Origin: Saccharomonospora azurea NA-128
GTDB lineage: Bacteria > Actinomycetota > Actinomycetes > Mycobacteriales > Pseudonocardiaceae
Assembly: GCF_000231055.2 (NCBI RefSeq)
Contig: NZ_CM001466.1
Span: forward strand, 1,418,900-1,482,899
Length of the DNA: 64,000 bases
Reading direction: 5' to 3'
Shown here: piece by piece, positions 25,853 to 35,280 of the stretch
Layout: every line of letters begins with the position of its first letter
How positions within the stretch are numbered: the stretch's first letter is position 1
The notes under the pieces: model-generated
What the model was told of the DNA's origin: nothing
Databases searched by the model: none
What the model saw: the letters and a program-made list of their open reading frames with translations, nothing else
Position numbers and translations under genes: made by a program

Positions 25853-26194
25853 TCACTCGGTGCGCAGTCCGACTCGCACCACTCGACCGTCCGACGACGC
25901 CAGACCGACCACGCTGCTCAGCAGGCCGGGGAACCGCTGCTCCAGCTCGGTGTCGCGGAGCCGCACGAAACAGCGGGTGCCCTCCTCCCGCGTCCGCGTG
26001 ATCCCCGCCGACCTCAGCACCTTGAGGTGATAGCTGAGCGTCGACTTCGCGACCGGGACGTCCAACTGCCCCCAACCGCGTTCCTCACCGTCGCTGAGGA
26101 ACCGCACGAGACCGAGCCGAACGGGATCGGCCAGAGCGGCGAGCACGGTCGGCAGGTCCACCGCCTCCAGGTCCGGATGTGTTGCGGAAGCCAT
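25853..26194 (-). CDS. ArsR-type HTH regulator
   Basis: A 113-residue winged-helix protein: LAALADPVRLGLVRFLSDGEERGWGQLDVPVAKSTLSYHLKVLRSAGITRTREEG is the ArsR/helix-turn-helix 20 pattern. It lacks the CxC metal site of metal-sensing ArsR proteins, so a small organic ligand is more likely. It is divergent from an MFS exporter with a palindrome between them; repression of that exporter is the natural reading. Confidence 0.83.
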   Translation of the reverse strand: MASATHPDLEAVDLPTVLAALADPVRLGLVRFLSDGEERGWGQLDVPVAKSTLSYHLKVLRSAGITRTREEGTRCFVRLRDTELEQRFPGLLSSVVGLASSDGRVVRVGLRTE

Positions 26195-26225
26195 GCGGGC
26201 AGACTACATTGCACCCACTTGTTCG

Positions 26226-26240
26226 ATGTTCGACGAACAT
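26226..26240. promoter_or_regulatory. ArsR-type operator in the arsR/MFS gap
   Basis: ATGTTCG-A-CGAACAT is a perfect 15-bp palindrome in the 55-bp divergent gap, just before the exporter's ribosome site. A further TTGTTCGA half lies upstream. Location fits direct repression of the exporter. Confidence 0.7.
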
Positions 26241-26249
26241 AGGAGAAAC

Positions 26250-27461
26250 GTGCGCGCCCGACACCCGGCCTGGTTGCCGACCCTGTTCGTGGGCATGCTC
26301 GCCCTCGGTACCGACGAGTTCGTGATCGCGGGCATACTGCCGGCGGTGGCGGACGACCTCCGGGTCTCACCCGGCACGGCAGGACAGTTGGTGACCGCGT
26401 TCGGCCTCGCGTTCGCCGTGGGCGCACCGGTTCTCGCGGTGATCACCGACCGCGTCGACCGCAAGACCCTTCTCGTCGCGGGCCTGGGCGTGTTCGCGCT
26501 GGCCAACGCGGCCGTGGCGATCAGCGACGACTTCACGATCACCCTGGTGCTGCGGGTCGTGGCGGGACTCGCGGCCGCCGTCGTCTCACCGACCTGTCTG
26601 GCCATCGCGGGCACCGCCGCTCCGGAGGGGCGCAGTGGCCGCTACCTCGCGATCGTCACCGCCGGGCTCACGGTCGCCCTGTTCACCGGTGTGCCGTTCG
26701 GCGCGTTCGTCGGCACGGTGACCTCGTGGCGCGTGACGTTCGCCCTCATCGCCGCCGTCGCCGTGATCGTCGGCGTGCTCGCCTCCCTGATGGCTCCCAC
26801 GGTCCCCGGAGGGACGGTCACCGGCCTGCGCTCTCGCCTGGCCCCGCTTCGCGATCCCCGGGTGCTGTCGCTGGTCACCGCCATGTTCCTGTCCGGCGCG
26901 GGAGGCCTCGCCTTCTACAACTACCTCGGAGCGATCCTCACCGACCGAGTCGCGGCCACGGCGAACACCGTCACCGTGGTCCTGGTCGTCGTCGGCGTGG
27001 TGGGCGTGGCCGCGGTCGTCCTCGGCGGGTTCCTCAGCGACCGACTGGCCCCCCGATGGGCCACCGGAGCCGTCCTGGGCGGACACTGCCTCGCCCTGGG
27101 GCTCGTCGCGCTCCACCTGTCGGGAACGCAAACGTTGGGGGCGGCGACGTTCCTCCTCATCGGAGCATGGTCGCTGTTCGCCTGGGGGCTGAGTCCGGTC
27201 ATGCAGGCGGCCGTCCTGCGTGCGGCACCGGCACAGCCGATGCTCGCCATGGCACTCGGCATCAGCGGGCTGTACGGGGGCAGCGCGGTCGGCGCCGCCG
27301 TCGGCGGCCGGCTCTTCGACCAGCACGGCTCGGCCACCGTCCCCGCCGTCGGGACCGGGTTCCTCCTCGTCGCCGTGCTGTGCGCGGCCTGGGGAACGCG
27401 TCCGAGCCCTTCCGGCGGCGGGCGAGCCGCGAGCTACCCGGCCACGTCCTCGCGCCAGTAG
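26250..27461 (+). CDS. MFS drug exporter, DHA1 type
   Basis: A 403-residue 12-TM transporter with GTDEFVIAGILPAVADDL in helix 1 and the loop motif DRVDRKTLLVAGLGVF, as in the chloramphenicol-resistance/AraJ-like DHA1 group. The GTG at 26250 with AGGAG 4 nt upstream is preferred over an ATG at 26226 that lies inside the palindrome. It is divergent from the ArsR-type gene and probably derepressed by its own substrate. Its end overlaps the converging PIG-L gene by 28 nt. Confidence 0.85.
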   Translation: MRARHPAWLPTLFVGMLALGTDEFVIAGILPAVADDLRVSPGTAGQLVTAFGLAFAVGAPVLAVITDRVDRKTLLVAGLGVFALANAAVAISDDFTITLVLRVVAGLAAAVVSPTCLAIAGTAAPEGRSGRYLAIVTAGLTVALFTGVPFGAFVGTVTSWRVTFALIAAVAVIVGVLASLMAPTVPGGTVTGLRSRLAPLRDPRVLSLVTAMFLSGAGGLAFYNYLGAILTDRVAATANTVTVVLVVVGVVGVAAVVLGGFLSDRLAPRWATGAVLGGHCLALGLVALHLSGTQTLGAATFLLIGAWSLFAWGLSPVMQAAVLRAAPAQPMLAMALGISGLYGGSAVGAAVGGRLFDQHGSATVPAVGTGFLLVAVLCAAWGTRPSPSGGGRAASYPATSSRQ

Positions 27462-28237
27462 TCCTTGGCGCCCCAGCGATCCCATTCCGGATCGGCCTCC
27501 GGCGGCGTCGAACCCATCACCCTCCCGACCAGGTCGACGTAGCCGTCGTAGTAGAGCCGACGCTTGTTCGCCAACGCCGTCCCGGACAGGTTCGGCGCCC
27601 GGTTGGCGGTGTCGTAGGACACCCACCACGCGCGGTTGTAACCGTCCTCGGCCGCGAACTCGGCCACCGCGTCGGCGGTGGCGTAGTGGTCCGGATGGTC
27701 GCCGGGGTTGAGACTCCGGTCGGGGTCGGGGCAGTTGAGCCACGGATGCGCGTTGGTGGCGCCGTCACGTTCCCGCGCGAGGATCTCCCGGAGCGTGTCG
27801 ACCACGTCGGCCCACGAGGAGTAGTGCTCCGACGGCAGACCCCGCGTGGGCACGCTGTCGAGGCCGTCGACGTCACCGTCACGCAACCGGGACAGGCTCT
27901 GGTGCCCGGTCGCCGGGAACCCGCCGCCGTCGACGTTGCCGTCGGGCAGGCGCAGGAAGTAGCTCGTCCACACGCCGGCGCCGTAGCGCAGGAGCTCATG
28001 CCCGTTCACCGACACGGTGTCCGGCTCGAAGTCTTCGTCCGTGGCCACGCGGAACGCGTCCACGAAGCCGTGCTCACGAGCCCACCACCAGTCGTCGACC
28101 CGGCCCGCGTCCCCGGCGGTGGTCACGACGTTGACGACCTTCACGTCGGGCCAGTGCAGGTCGCCGTGCAGCATCTCCCCCTTGAAGAGCAACACGTCGT
28201 CCGGATGCCCGCTCACGTAGTACACGACGTGCGGCAT
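27434..28237 (-). CDS. PIG-L family deacetylase
   Basis: A 267-residue protein with the zinc motif HPDD (residues 11-14) and a downstream HPDHYATADAV, typical of PIG-L/LmbE N-acetylglucosamine deacetylases such as MshB and Mca. It differs from MshB in length and in the middle region, so it is not clearly a mycothiol enzyme. A GTG at 28246 is a possible alternative start; ATG 28237 has GAGGG before it. No partner gene is nearby. Substrate unknown. Confidence 0.82.
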   Translation of the reverse strand: MPHVVYYVSGHPDDVLLFKGEMLHGDLHWPDVKVVNVVTTAGDAGRVDDWWWAREHGFVDAFRVATDEDFEPDTVSVNGHELLRYGAGVWTSYFLRLPDGNVDGGGFPATGHQSLSRLRDGDVDGLDSVPTRGLPSEHYSSWADVVDTLREILARERDGATNAHPWLNCPDPDRSLNPGDHPDHYATADAVAEFAAEDGYNRAWWVSYDTANRAPNLSGTALANKRRLYYDGYVDLVGRVMGSTPPEADPEWDRWGAKDYWREDVAG

Positions 28238-28487
28238 GACCCTCACCCCTCACTCGGCCGCGGCGACCTCCCACCCCATCGGCAGGGCGCCCGGAAGGCT
28301 GGACGGAACGCGGACGAGCACTACCTGAACAGCCCAACCATCCCCGCCCGGACGGTCCATGCCGTGCCGGGATCGAGCACCCCGATACCCACGATCGGGT
28401 GAACCCGGACGGCAGTCGCGTCACGCACGCCGCGGCGGAGCTTCGGGTCGGTGACACCTGTTCACCCCGTTCGGATCGAGGTACTCG

Positions 28488-29426
28488 ATGATCGATTTCC
28501 TACTCGTGATCGTGCTGATCGGCGTGCCCGTCGCGCTGTTCGTCAAACGCCGTTGGATCGCGCAGCTCGCCGACCGGAAAGTCTTCCTCGCGGTCGTCGG
28601 GGTCGCGTGGGTCCTGGTGATCGGGGTCCTCGCCAGGGCAGCCGATACGGACGCGATGCAGAACCTGGCGCAGGACGGTGGCAGTGATGCGAAGGCCGAC
28701 GCGGACACCGGCGACTCCCCTGCCGCCGGAAGCGGTTCCGGCGCGGGCGACGGCGTGGGCGTGCACCGAGTCCTGAGTGGGGACACCCTGATCCTGGCCG
28801 ACGCCCGTCGAGTACGCGTGCTCGGTATCGACGCGCCCGACCGGGGCGAGCCGTGCTTCGCGGAATCACGGGACGAGTTGAAACGGCTGATCGGCTCCGC
28901 GCCCGTCACGCTGACCGCCGACCCGAGCCGACCCGACATCGACCCCTCTGGATACCTGCTGCGCTACGTCGAGGAGACCCACTTCGTCGACGGTGACGTG
29001 TCGGTGCAACAGGCGCGCGCCGGGATGGCGCACTACGACGCGGGGGAGAGCCGGCTCGAACAGGCCACGGACATCCGCGAAGCGGAGGCCCGGGCGTCCG
29101 AGCGCGAGATCGGCATCTGGGCCGACCCGCCCTGCGGTGCGGAGTCGTCGGACACGGAGACATCCTCCCCGACGACCGAACCCGAACCGGAGCCGAACCC
29201 CGAGCCGAAGCCCCAACCGAAACCCGCCCCCAAGCCCGACCCGGATCCTGAACCAGCTCCGCGTCCGGCGCCGGACCCGAGCGAGGGCGACGACTCCGGT
29301 GGCGGCGTCGCCTACTACCCGAACTGCGATGCCGCCCGCGCGGCCGGAGCGGCACCGCTCTATGCGGGTGAACCGGGCTACTCCCGCAAACTCGACCGGG
29401 ACGGCGACGGCGTCGCCTGCGAGTGA
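28488..29426 (+). CDS. Membrane-anchored thermonuclease-like protein with excalibur domain
   Basis: A 312-residue protein. Two N-terminal hydrophobic segments (about 2-20 and 35-52) anchor it. A staphylococcal-nuclease-like domain follows (about 90-215: VLSGDTLILADARRVRVLGIDAPDRGE). A long Pro/Glu/Lys repeat linker (about 230-270) leads to a C-terminal calcium-binding excalibur domain (CDAARAAGAAPLYAGEPGYSRKLDRDGDGVACE). This build suggests a nuclease held at the cell surface and reaching into the wall. The 241-bp gap upstream shows nothing notable. Confidence 0.85.
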   Translation: MIDFLLVIVLIGVPVALFVKRRWIAQLADRKVFLAVVGVAWVLVIGVLARAADTDAMQNLAQDGGSDAKADADTGDSPAAGSGSGAGDGVGVHRVLSGDTLILADARRVRVLGIDAPDRGEPCFAESRDELKRLIGSAPVTLTADPSRPDIDPSGYLLRYVEETHFVDGDVSVQQARAGMAHYDAGESRLEQATDIREAEARASEREIGIWADPPCGAESSDTETSSPTTEPEPEPNPEPKPQPKPAPKPDPDPEPAPRPAPDPSEGDDSGGGVAYYPNCDAARAAGAAPLYAGEPGYSRKLDRDGDGVACE

Positions 29427-29476
29427 CGCACCCTTCCCTGGCTGCGGCGTGGGGGTCGAGGACCGAGCACGCCGCC

Positions 29477-30271
29477 TCACCCCCACGCGAATCGCGCGCG
29501 GTCGTCCGCGCGCCACAGCGAGCGGGTGGCCGTGAGAACCACCGTCAGCGCTCCCGCGACGGCCACCACGGCCACCAGCCACGACGCGGTGGCGACCGCG
29601 ATCCAGGCGAAAGCCCACGCGACCGCGGCGACGTAGCCCGCGGCCGGGCGCACGCGCAGCGCCGTCAGCACCGCCACCCAGGTGGTGCCCGCCAGGGCTG
29701 CCGTGCCGAGAGCGACGGCCACGGGCGAGGCCGGTGTAAAACCGAGCGCCACCCCGGTGCTCGCCGCACCGGCCACGGTCGCCACGGTGACCCAGCCCGT
29801 GTAGATGCCGACGGGTGTGTGCAGGAACAACCGGTCGGCCCACCCCGTGGCCGGATGGTCCCGCAACCGCACCAGCGCCGCGTAGAGCACCAGCAACAAC
29901 GCGATGATCACGACCTGCGCGACCACCGTCCACCGCTGGGTGAAGACCACGATCCACAGCGCGTTCAGGACACCGGCGGCGGCCAGCCACCACCCGACGC
30001 GCCGGTGCACGTCCCGGCGCCGCTGTCGGGGCAGCGCGGCACGGACCGCCAGCACGAGACTCAGTACGTAGATGAGGCTCCAGATCGAGAACGCCGCCCC
30101 ACCGGGCTGGACCAGCGTGGGATAGGAGTTCGCGACCGTTCCCACCGATTCGCCCAGAGCACCGCTACCGCCCAGCGCTCCGGCCACCGTCTGCAGAACC
30201 ACGGCGAGGAGCAGGGCCGCAGTGCGCACCGCGTCGTGCCCGCGCGTCGTGGTGTGCTCAGGCCGGCTCAT
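29477..30271 (-). CDS. TspO/MBR-like tryptophan-rich membrane protein
   Basis: A 264-residue protein with about seven hydrophobic segments and many Trp residues. The signature PGGAAFSIWSLIYVLSLVLA is shared with the tryptophan-rich sensory protein group related to TspO/MBR. The ATG at 30271 starts MSRPEHTT; a GTG/ATG extension further up is low-quality. It stands alone. TspO-related proteins bind tetrapyrroles or act in stress sensing, but this subgroup is poorly defined. Confidence 0.7.
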   Translation of the reverse strand: MSRPEHTTTRGHDAVRTAALLLAVVLQTVAGALGGSGALGESVGTVANSYPTLVQPGGAAFSIWSLIYVLSLVLAVRAALPRQRRRDVHRRVGWWLAAAGVLNALWIVVFTQRWTVVAQVVIIALLLVLYAALVRLRDHPATGWADRLFLHTPVGIYTGWVTVATVAGAASTGVALGFTPASPVAVALGTAALAGTTWVAVLTALRVRPAAGYVAAVAWAFAWIAVATASWLVAVVAVAGALTVVLTATRSLWRADDRARFAWG

Positions 30272-30455
30272 CGCCGCACCCGCCCCCGGCATCGACCTCG
30301 GCCCGGGTACCGTTTCCGAACGCGTCCGTGCCTCACCGTGCTTCCTCCCCGCCTCTCCCCGAGCGCGGGGATGCCCGTGCTCGGGTCGTCTCAAACGGAT
30401 CATGGCCTTCGGCCGGGCCCCTCCGGGCCGATCTCGCCCCACACCACGCGCGGCG

Positions 30456-30662
30456 ATGGAGCCGTTCGACATCGACATGTCGGATCCCGCGACCTACCGG
30501 AACGACTGGGGCGGGCCGAGCCTCTTCGGTGTTCTGTTGGTGCACATGGGGCCTGGTGCGGTGTGTCTCGTGCTGTTCGTGGTCCTCGCCGTTCGGCGAC
30601 GCAAGCGAGCCGGGGCGACCATCGAACCGCGACCACGGCGTGACGACGACCAGGCGCGGTGA
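30456..30662 (+). CDS. Short single-TM protein
   Basis: A 68-residue protein: acidic N-terminus (MEPFDIDMSDPATYRNDWG), one TM helix (VHMGPGAVCLVLFVVLAV) and a basic tail (RRRKRAG). An internal ATG at 30477 could be the start. The pattern is a believable small membrane protein, yet no family is recognised. Confidence 0.5.
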   Translation: MEPFDIDMSDPATYRNDWGGPSLFGVLLVHMGPGAVCLVLFVVLAVRRRKRAGATIEPRPRRDDDQAR

Positions 30663-30766
30663 GCCGGGAGACGCTGGAACGTGCCTGACACGGGATACCC
30701 GCGCGTGACCCACGGGTCGGTTACTTCACAATGGGGACCATTCCCCCGACGAAGGGAGCGCCTCCG

Positions 30767-31102
30767 GTGCTCAGTACCCCGACCGGCCGTTTTCGTCTCC
30801 TCGCACTGGCCGAGGCCCTGTCGTGGACCGGCCTGCTGATCGGCATGTTCTTCAAGTACGTCGTCGTCGGCAACGACATCGGCGTGAAGATCTTCGGTCC
30901 GATCCACGGCGCCGTCTTCGTCGCCTACGTCCTGGTGTGCTTCTGGGTCCGCACACCGCTGCGCTGGGATGCGCGCACCACGATCCTCGCGCTGGTGGGC
31001 AGCATCCCGCCGTTCGGCTCGGTCGTGTTCGAGCGGTGGGCGCTGCGGACGGGTCGCCTCGACACCGCAGCCGACGCCGAAGCACCAGCCGACGTCGCCT
31101 GA
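30767..31102 (+). CDS. DUF3817 membrane protein
   Basis: A small integral membrane protein (111 residues from the GTG at 30767; an ATG at 30731 would add 12). FRLLALAEALSWTGLLIGMFFKYVV, then GPIHGAVFVAYVLVCF and a third helix match the DUF3817 pattern. GGGAG stands before the GTG. Function of the family is unknown; no operon partner. Confidence 0.75.
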   Translation: MLSTPTGRFRLLALAEALSWTGLLIGMFFKYVVVGNDIGVKIFGPIHGAVFVAYVLVCFWVRTPLRWDARTTILALVGSIPPFGSVVFERWALRTGRLDTAADAEAPADVA

Positions 31103-31194
31103 GTCGGCGGGCCCGCGACACGCGACAGCCGGCGGGGTGGCAGGTTCCGGCCAACGGTCCTGCCCCACCGGCCGCGTCTCCGTACGATCGGCGG

Positions 31195-31560
31195 GTGAGC
31201 GAATCCGCGAAGCGTCACCACCGAATGCTGCTCTCGCTGCTTCCCGCGCTCGCCCTGACAGCGTGCGGAGGCGGGTTGCCCGACGCCGCCGACGGCACGG
31301 ACCTGTCCGCGTGCTCCGACGGCGCCTGCGAAGTCCGGGTCACGACGGGGGACACGTTCGACCACCCGGAGCTCGGGGCCGTCGAGGTCGTCGTGCGCGA
31401 CGACACCATCGAGGTCTCCGCGGGATCGCGGGACGGCGAGGGCAACGGGTGGAACGTCTCCGGTGCCGGGACGGAGGGCCACAGCCTGAACCTCAACGGG
31501 CAGGTCTTCGCGGTTGTGGCAGTCGACGGCGACCAGGGCGTCCTGCGGGTCGGCGAGTGA
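31195..31560 (+). CDS. Small lipoprotein
   Basis: A 121-residue protein from the GTG at 31195, with a lipoprotein signal ending in LALTAC (Cys about 24). The mature part has two closely spaced Cys (LSACSDGACEVRV) and a beta-rich C-terminal half. No family recognised. It converges with the phenylacetate operon 16 nt away. Confidence 0.65.
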   Translation: MSESAKRHHRMLLSLLPALALTACGGGLPDAADGTDLSACSDGACEVRVTTGDTFDHPELGAVEVVVRDDTIEVSAGSRDGEGNGWNVSGAGTEGHSLNLNGQVFAVVAVDGDQGVLRVGE

Positions 31561-31576
31561 CGCCCGCCCGATCCGC

Positions 31577-32665
31577 TCAGGCGTCGTAGTCGACGACCAG
31601 GGTCTCGGACACGGGCAGCGACTGGCAGGTGAGCACGAAGCCGTCCTCCACCTCGGACTCCTCCAGCGCGAAGTTGCGGCGCATGTCCGCCTTCCCGTCG
31701 GTGACCTTGGCCCGGCACGTCCCGCACACCCCGCCCTTGCAGGCGAAGGGCAGGTCCGGACGAACCCGCTGCGCGCCCTCCAGCAGGGAGACGTCACGGG
31801 ACAACGCCACCGTCGTCGACCGCCCGTCGAGCACCACGGTCACGTCACTGGTGAGTCCCGCGACGGCCGGGTCCTCGTGCCGTACGGGAGCGGGTGGCGT
31901 GTCCTCGACGAAGAACAGCTCCTGGTGGACTCGGTCGGCGGGCACCCCGGCGTCGAGCAGGTGCTGCCGCACGGTGGTCACGAGCTCGAACGGCCCGCAC
32001 AGCCACCAGTGGTCGGTCGCCGCGATGTCTCCCAGCACCGGTCGCAACGCGGCGAGCTTGTCGGGGCCGAGCCGTCCCGTGAAGAGGTCCGCCTCCCTCG
32101 GCTCGCGCGAGAGCACGTGCACGAGTTCGAACCGGTCGAGGTAGCGGTCCTTGAGGTCGGACAGCTCGTCGGCGAACATCACCGTGTCGGTGCGCCGGTT
32201 GCCGTACAACAGCGTCACCGTGGACGCCGGATCGTGCAGCACGGTCGCCGCGATCGACAGCATCGGCGTGATGCCCGAGCCCGCTGCGATCAACACGTGG
32301 TGTCCGGGAGTCGTCGGATCGGGGCTGAAGCTTCCCGTGGGTGTGCCGACCTCGATCTCGTCGCCGGGACGGACGTGCCGGACGAGCCAGGTGGAGAACA
32401 GGCCGTCGGGCACCTCGCGCACGCCGATGCGCAGGGACGAGCCCTCCGCCGCACAGATCGAGTACGAGCGCCGCTCGTCGCGCCCGTCGATCGTGCGCCG
32501 CAGCGTCAGCGACTGGCCCGCCCGGAACGCGAAGTCCTCGGCCACGGCGTCGGGCACGTCGAAGGTGATGGCCGCCGCGTCGTCGCACAGCCTCGTGACG
32601 TCGGAGACGGTGAGGGTGTGGAACTGCCCGCGCAGCCGGGGCGTCGTGCTTGCGGTCGACGTCAA
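31577..32665 (-). CDS. paaE: Phenylacetyl-CoA epoxidase reductase subunit PaaE
   Basis: A 362-residue reductase: FAD domain (RSYSICAAE), NAD domain (AAGSGITPMLSIAATVL) and a C-terminal [2Fe-2S] domain with CKGGVCGTC plus a later Cys in VLTCQS. It feeds NADPH electrons to the PaaABC epoxidase. The start is a TTG at 32665, one base after the paaD stop, with AAGGAG upstream. It is the last gene of paaHZABCDE. Confidence 0.93.
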   Translation of the reverse strand: MTSTASTTPRLRGQFHTLTVSDVTRLCDDAAAITFDVPDAVAEDFAFRAGQSLTLRRTIDGRDERRSYSICAAEGSSLRIGVREVPDGLFSTWLVRHVRPGDEIEVGTPTGSFSPDPTTPGHHVLIAAGSGITPMLSIAATVLHDPASTVTLLYGNRRTDTVMFADELSDLKDRYLDRFELVHVLSREPREADLFTGRLGPDKLAALRPVLGDIAATDHWWLCGPFELVTTVRQHLLDAGVPADRVHQELFFVEDTPPAPVRHEDPAVAGLTSDVTVVLDGRSTTVALSRDVSLLEGAQRVRPDLPFACKGGVCGTCRAKVTDGKADMRRNFALEESEVEDGFVLTCQSLPVSETLVVDYDA

Positions 32666-32666
32666 C

Positions 32667-33167
32667 TCAGATCTCCTTGACGTGTTCGAACGGTTCGTGG
32701 CAGGTGCGGCACCGACGCAGCGCCTTGCACGCGGTGGCGCTGAAGCGCGACACCTCGGCGGTGTCGGTCGACCCGCATTGCGGGCAGCGCACGCGGGACA
32801 CGGGCGGCGTGAGGGTGAGCGGGATCGGCCCCGACCGCCGGGGCACGGAACCGGGCGGCGCGATCCCGGCCTCGGCGAGCTTGCGGCGCCCCTCCTGGGT
32901 GATCCAGTCCGACGACCACGCCGGGTGCAGCACGGTGCGCACCTCGACGTCGGTGAAGCCCGCCTCGGTCAGCGCGTGCACGAGGTCGTCGCGCATGGTG
33001 TCCATGGCGGGGCAGCCGGTGTAGGTCGGCGTGATCGACACGACCACCCGGCCGCCGTCCTCCCACACCTCTCGCAGGACCCCGAGGTCGGCCAGCGTGA
33101 GCATCGGCAGCTCGGGGTCGGTCACCGTCTCCGCCACCGCGCGGGCGGTGCGCGTCGCGGTCACCAT
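32667..33167 (-). CDS. paaD: Phenylacetyl-CoA epoxidase subunit PaaD
   Basis: A 166-residue protein with a DUF59/MIP18-like domain (VTDPELPMLTLADLGVLREV, PTYTGCPAMDTM) and a C-terminal Cys cluster (CPQCGSTDTAEVS ... CKALRRCRTC). PaaD proteins are thought to help to assemble the Fe centres of the epoxidase. Its ATG overlaps the paaC stop by 7 nt. Confidence 0.93.
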   Translation of the reverse strand: MVTATRTARAVAETVTDPELPMLTLADLGVLREVWEDGGRVVVSITPTYTGCPAMDTMRDDLVHALTEAGFTDVEVRTVLHPAWSSDWITQEGRRKLAEAGIAPPGSVPRRSGPIPLTLTPPVSRVRCPQCGSTDTAEVSRFSATACKALRRCRTCHEPFEHVKEI

Positions 33168-34054
33168 GTCGCGTCCGGGTGGGTTCGGGCGACGCTCTGC
33201 AACTCCGCCAGCAGGTAGCCGAACGCCTCGGTGTGCACGCCGTGCCGACCGGCGTGGCCCGAGACCCCCGGCAGTCCCGCGACCTCGGGCGCGTCGAGCG
33301 TCGCGGCGTGCAGCACCTGCGCCAGCACGTCGTCGAACTCCGCCCGCGCCTGCGCCGGGTCGACCCCGACATCGGCGTCGGCGAGGCGGCGTTCGGCGTC
33401 GTGGGCGGTGAACAGCTCGTCGACGTACGGCCACACGGCCGCCAGTCCCTCCCGCATCCGCTCGTGGGAGACGTCCGTGCCGTCGCCGAGTCGCACGGCC
33501 CACTGGGCCGCGTAGTCGCGGTGGTAGGTCAGTTCCTTGACCGCTTTCGCCGCCACGGCCGCGAGTACCGGATCGCGCGACGTGCACAGCCGCTGGAACA
33601 CCGCGAGCCGCCAGGTGGAGAACACGAGCAGCCGGGCGATCAGCTCGCCGAAGTCACCGCGGGGCAGCTCGGCCAGTCGCACGTTGCGGAACTCGTGCTC
33701 CGGCCGGAAGAACGCGAGCTCGTCCTCACCGCGTCCGCGTCCCGTCGCGGTCTCCTCCGCCGCCCCGGCCCGGGTGAGCAGCAAACGCGCCTGGCCGAGC
33801 AGGTCCAGCGCGATGTTGGCGATCGCGACCTCGTCCTCCAGCTCGGGTGCGTTGGTGCACCACTCCTGCAGCCGGTGCGAGAGAATCAGCGCGTCGTCTC
33901 CGAGCATGAGGCAGTACTCGGCGAGTTCCGCCGCGTCCACGTCGGACGGCACCGTGGTGTCCACACCGGACAGCGGGTCGGTGAAACCGGTGCCGAAGGC
34001 CCACCGCGCGTCGCTGGACTCCGTGATGGCCTCGTAGGCGTTGTCGAAGGACAT
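33161..34054 (-). CDS. paaC: Phenylacetyl-CoA epoxidase structural subunit PaaC
   Basis: A 297-residue helical protein of the PaaA/PaaC ferritin-like family (AEYCLMLGDDALILSHRLQEWCTNAPELEDEVAIANIALDLLGQARLLL). PaaC is the non-catalytic partner that scaffolds PaaA. It sits between paaB and paaD with short spacing or overlap. Length is slightly above the usual 250-280. Confidence 0.93.
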   Translation of the reverse strand: MSFDNAYEAITESSDARWAFGTGFTDPLSGVDTTVPSDVDAAELAEYCLMLGDDALILSHRLQEWCTNAPELEDEVAIANIALDLLGQARLLLTRAGAAEETATGRGRGEDELAFFRPEHEFRNVRLAELPRGDFGELIARLLVFSTWRLAVFQRLCTSRDPVLAAVAAKAVKELTYHRDYAAQWAVRLGDGTDVSHERMREGLAAVWPYVDELFTAHDAERRLADADVGVDPAQARAEFDDVLAQVLHAATLDAPEVAGLPGVSGHAGRHGVHTEAFGYLLAELQSVARTHPDATW

Positions 34055-34066
34055 GTGCTCACCCCC

Positions 34067-34351
34067 TCACATGTGGGGAACGTCGTCGGGGATGTCGTAG
34101 AACGTCGGGTGCCGGTACACCTTGTCGGCCGACGGCGCGAAGAACGGGTCCTTCTCGTCGGGGCTGGAGGCGGTGATGTCGGCGGCCCTGACCACCCAGA
34201 TGCTCACACCCTCGTTGCGCCGCGTGTAGAGGTCGCGGGCGTTGTGCAGGGCCATCTCGGCGTCGGCCGCACGCAACGATCCGACGTGCACGTGATTGAG
34301 GCCGCGCTTGCCGCGCACGAACACCTCGTACAGATCCCACTCGCCGCTCAT
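34067..34351 (-). CDS. paaB: Phenylacetyl-CoA epoxidase subunit PaaB
   Basis: A 94-residue PaaB protein ([45 protein letters not shown]). It bridges the PaaAC heterodimers. Its ATG overlaps the paaA stop by 4 nt. Confidence 0.94.
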   Translation of the reverse strand: MSGEWDLYEVFVRGKRGLNHVHVGSLRAADAEMALHNARDLYTRRNEGVSIWVVRAADITASSPDEKDPFFAPSADKVYRHPTFYDIPDDVPHM

Positions 34352-35280
34352 GCCGCCACCGTCCTTTCCGCCCGCTTCGCCGCGTGCGCCGCGGCGGCCT
34401 CGCGCACCCACGCGCCGTTCTCGTGCGCGGCGCGGCGCTGGGCCACCCGCTGCGCGTTGCACGGGCCGTTGCCCGAGACGACCTGCTTGAACTCCGCCCA
34501 GTCGATGTCGCCGAAGTCGTAGTGGCCGCGTTCGGCGTTCCACCGCAGGTCCGGGTCGGGCAGCGTGACGCCCAGCGCCTCGGCCTGCGGCACGGTCATG
34601 TCGACGAACTTCTGCCGCAGCTCGTCGTTGGTGTGGCGCTTGATCTTCCACGCCATCGACCGTTCGGTGTGCGACGACTCGGCGTCGGGCGGGCCGAACA
34701 TCATCAGCGACGGCCACCACCAGCGGTCGGTGGCGTCCTGCACCATGTCCCGCTGCGCCTGCGTGCCCTTCATCATGGTCATCAGCAGCTCGAAGCCCTG
34801 CCGTTGGTGGAAGGACTCCTCCTTGCAGATGCGGATCATGGCGCGGGCGTAGGGACCGTAGCTGCTGCGGCACAGCGGCACCTGGTTGCAGATCGCCGCG
34901 CCGTCCACCAGCCAGCCGATCACGCCGACGTCGGCGAAGGTCAACGTCGGGTAGTTGAAGATCGACGAGTACTTCTGGCGGCCCGACACGAGCTTCTCCG
35001 TCAGCTCGGTGCGGTCGGCGCCCAGCGTCTCGGCCGCGGAGTAGAGGTAGAGCCCGTGTCCGGCCTCGTCCTGCACCTTCGCGAGCAGGATCGCCTTGCG
35101 GCGCAACGACGGCGCCCGGGTGATCCAGTTGCCCTCCGGCTGCATCCCGATGATCTCCGAGTGCGCGTGCTGCGCGATCATGCGGACGAGCGTGGCCCGA
35201 TAGGCGTCGGGCACCCAGTCCCTCGGCTCGATGCGCTGATCCCGCTGCAGGGTGCGCTCGAAATGCTCCTCCAGGTTCAC
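34348..35280 (-). CDS. paaA: Phenylacetyl-CoA epoxidase catalytic subunit PaaA
   Basis: A 310-residue di-iron monooxygenase subunit. Metal-ligand motifs are visible: [15 protein letters not shown] and [15 protein letters not shown]. It epoxidises the ring of phenylacetyl-CoA. The GTG at 35280 overlaps the paaZ stop (GTGA), so a longer frame to 35412 is rejected. Part of the paaZABCDE operon. Confidence 0.94.
   Translation of the reverse strand: MNLEEHFERTLQRDQRIEPRDWVPDAYRATLVRMIAQHAHSEIIGMQPEGNWITRAPSLRRKAILLAKVQDEAGHGLYLYSAAETLGADRTELTEKLVSGRQKYSSIFNYPTLTFADVGVIGWLVDGAAICNQVPLCRSSYGPYARAMIRICKEESFHQRQGFELLMTMMKGTQAQRDMVQDATDRWWWPSLMMFGPPDAESSHTERSMAWKIKRHTNDELRQKFVDMTVPQAEALGVTLPDPDLRWNAERGHYDFGDIDWAEFKQVVSGNGPCNAQRVAQRRAAHENGAWVREAAAAHAAKRAERTVAA

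Noticed and set aside
29176-29280. Repetitive CCGAACC/CCGAAGCC-type stretch, CRISPR-like at first sight
   Set aside because: It codes for the Pro/Glu/Lys linker of the thermonuclease; units are too short and irregular, and there are no spacers.
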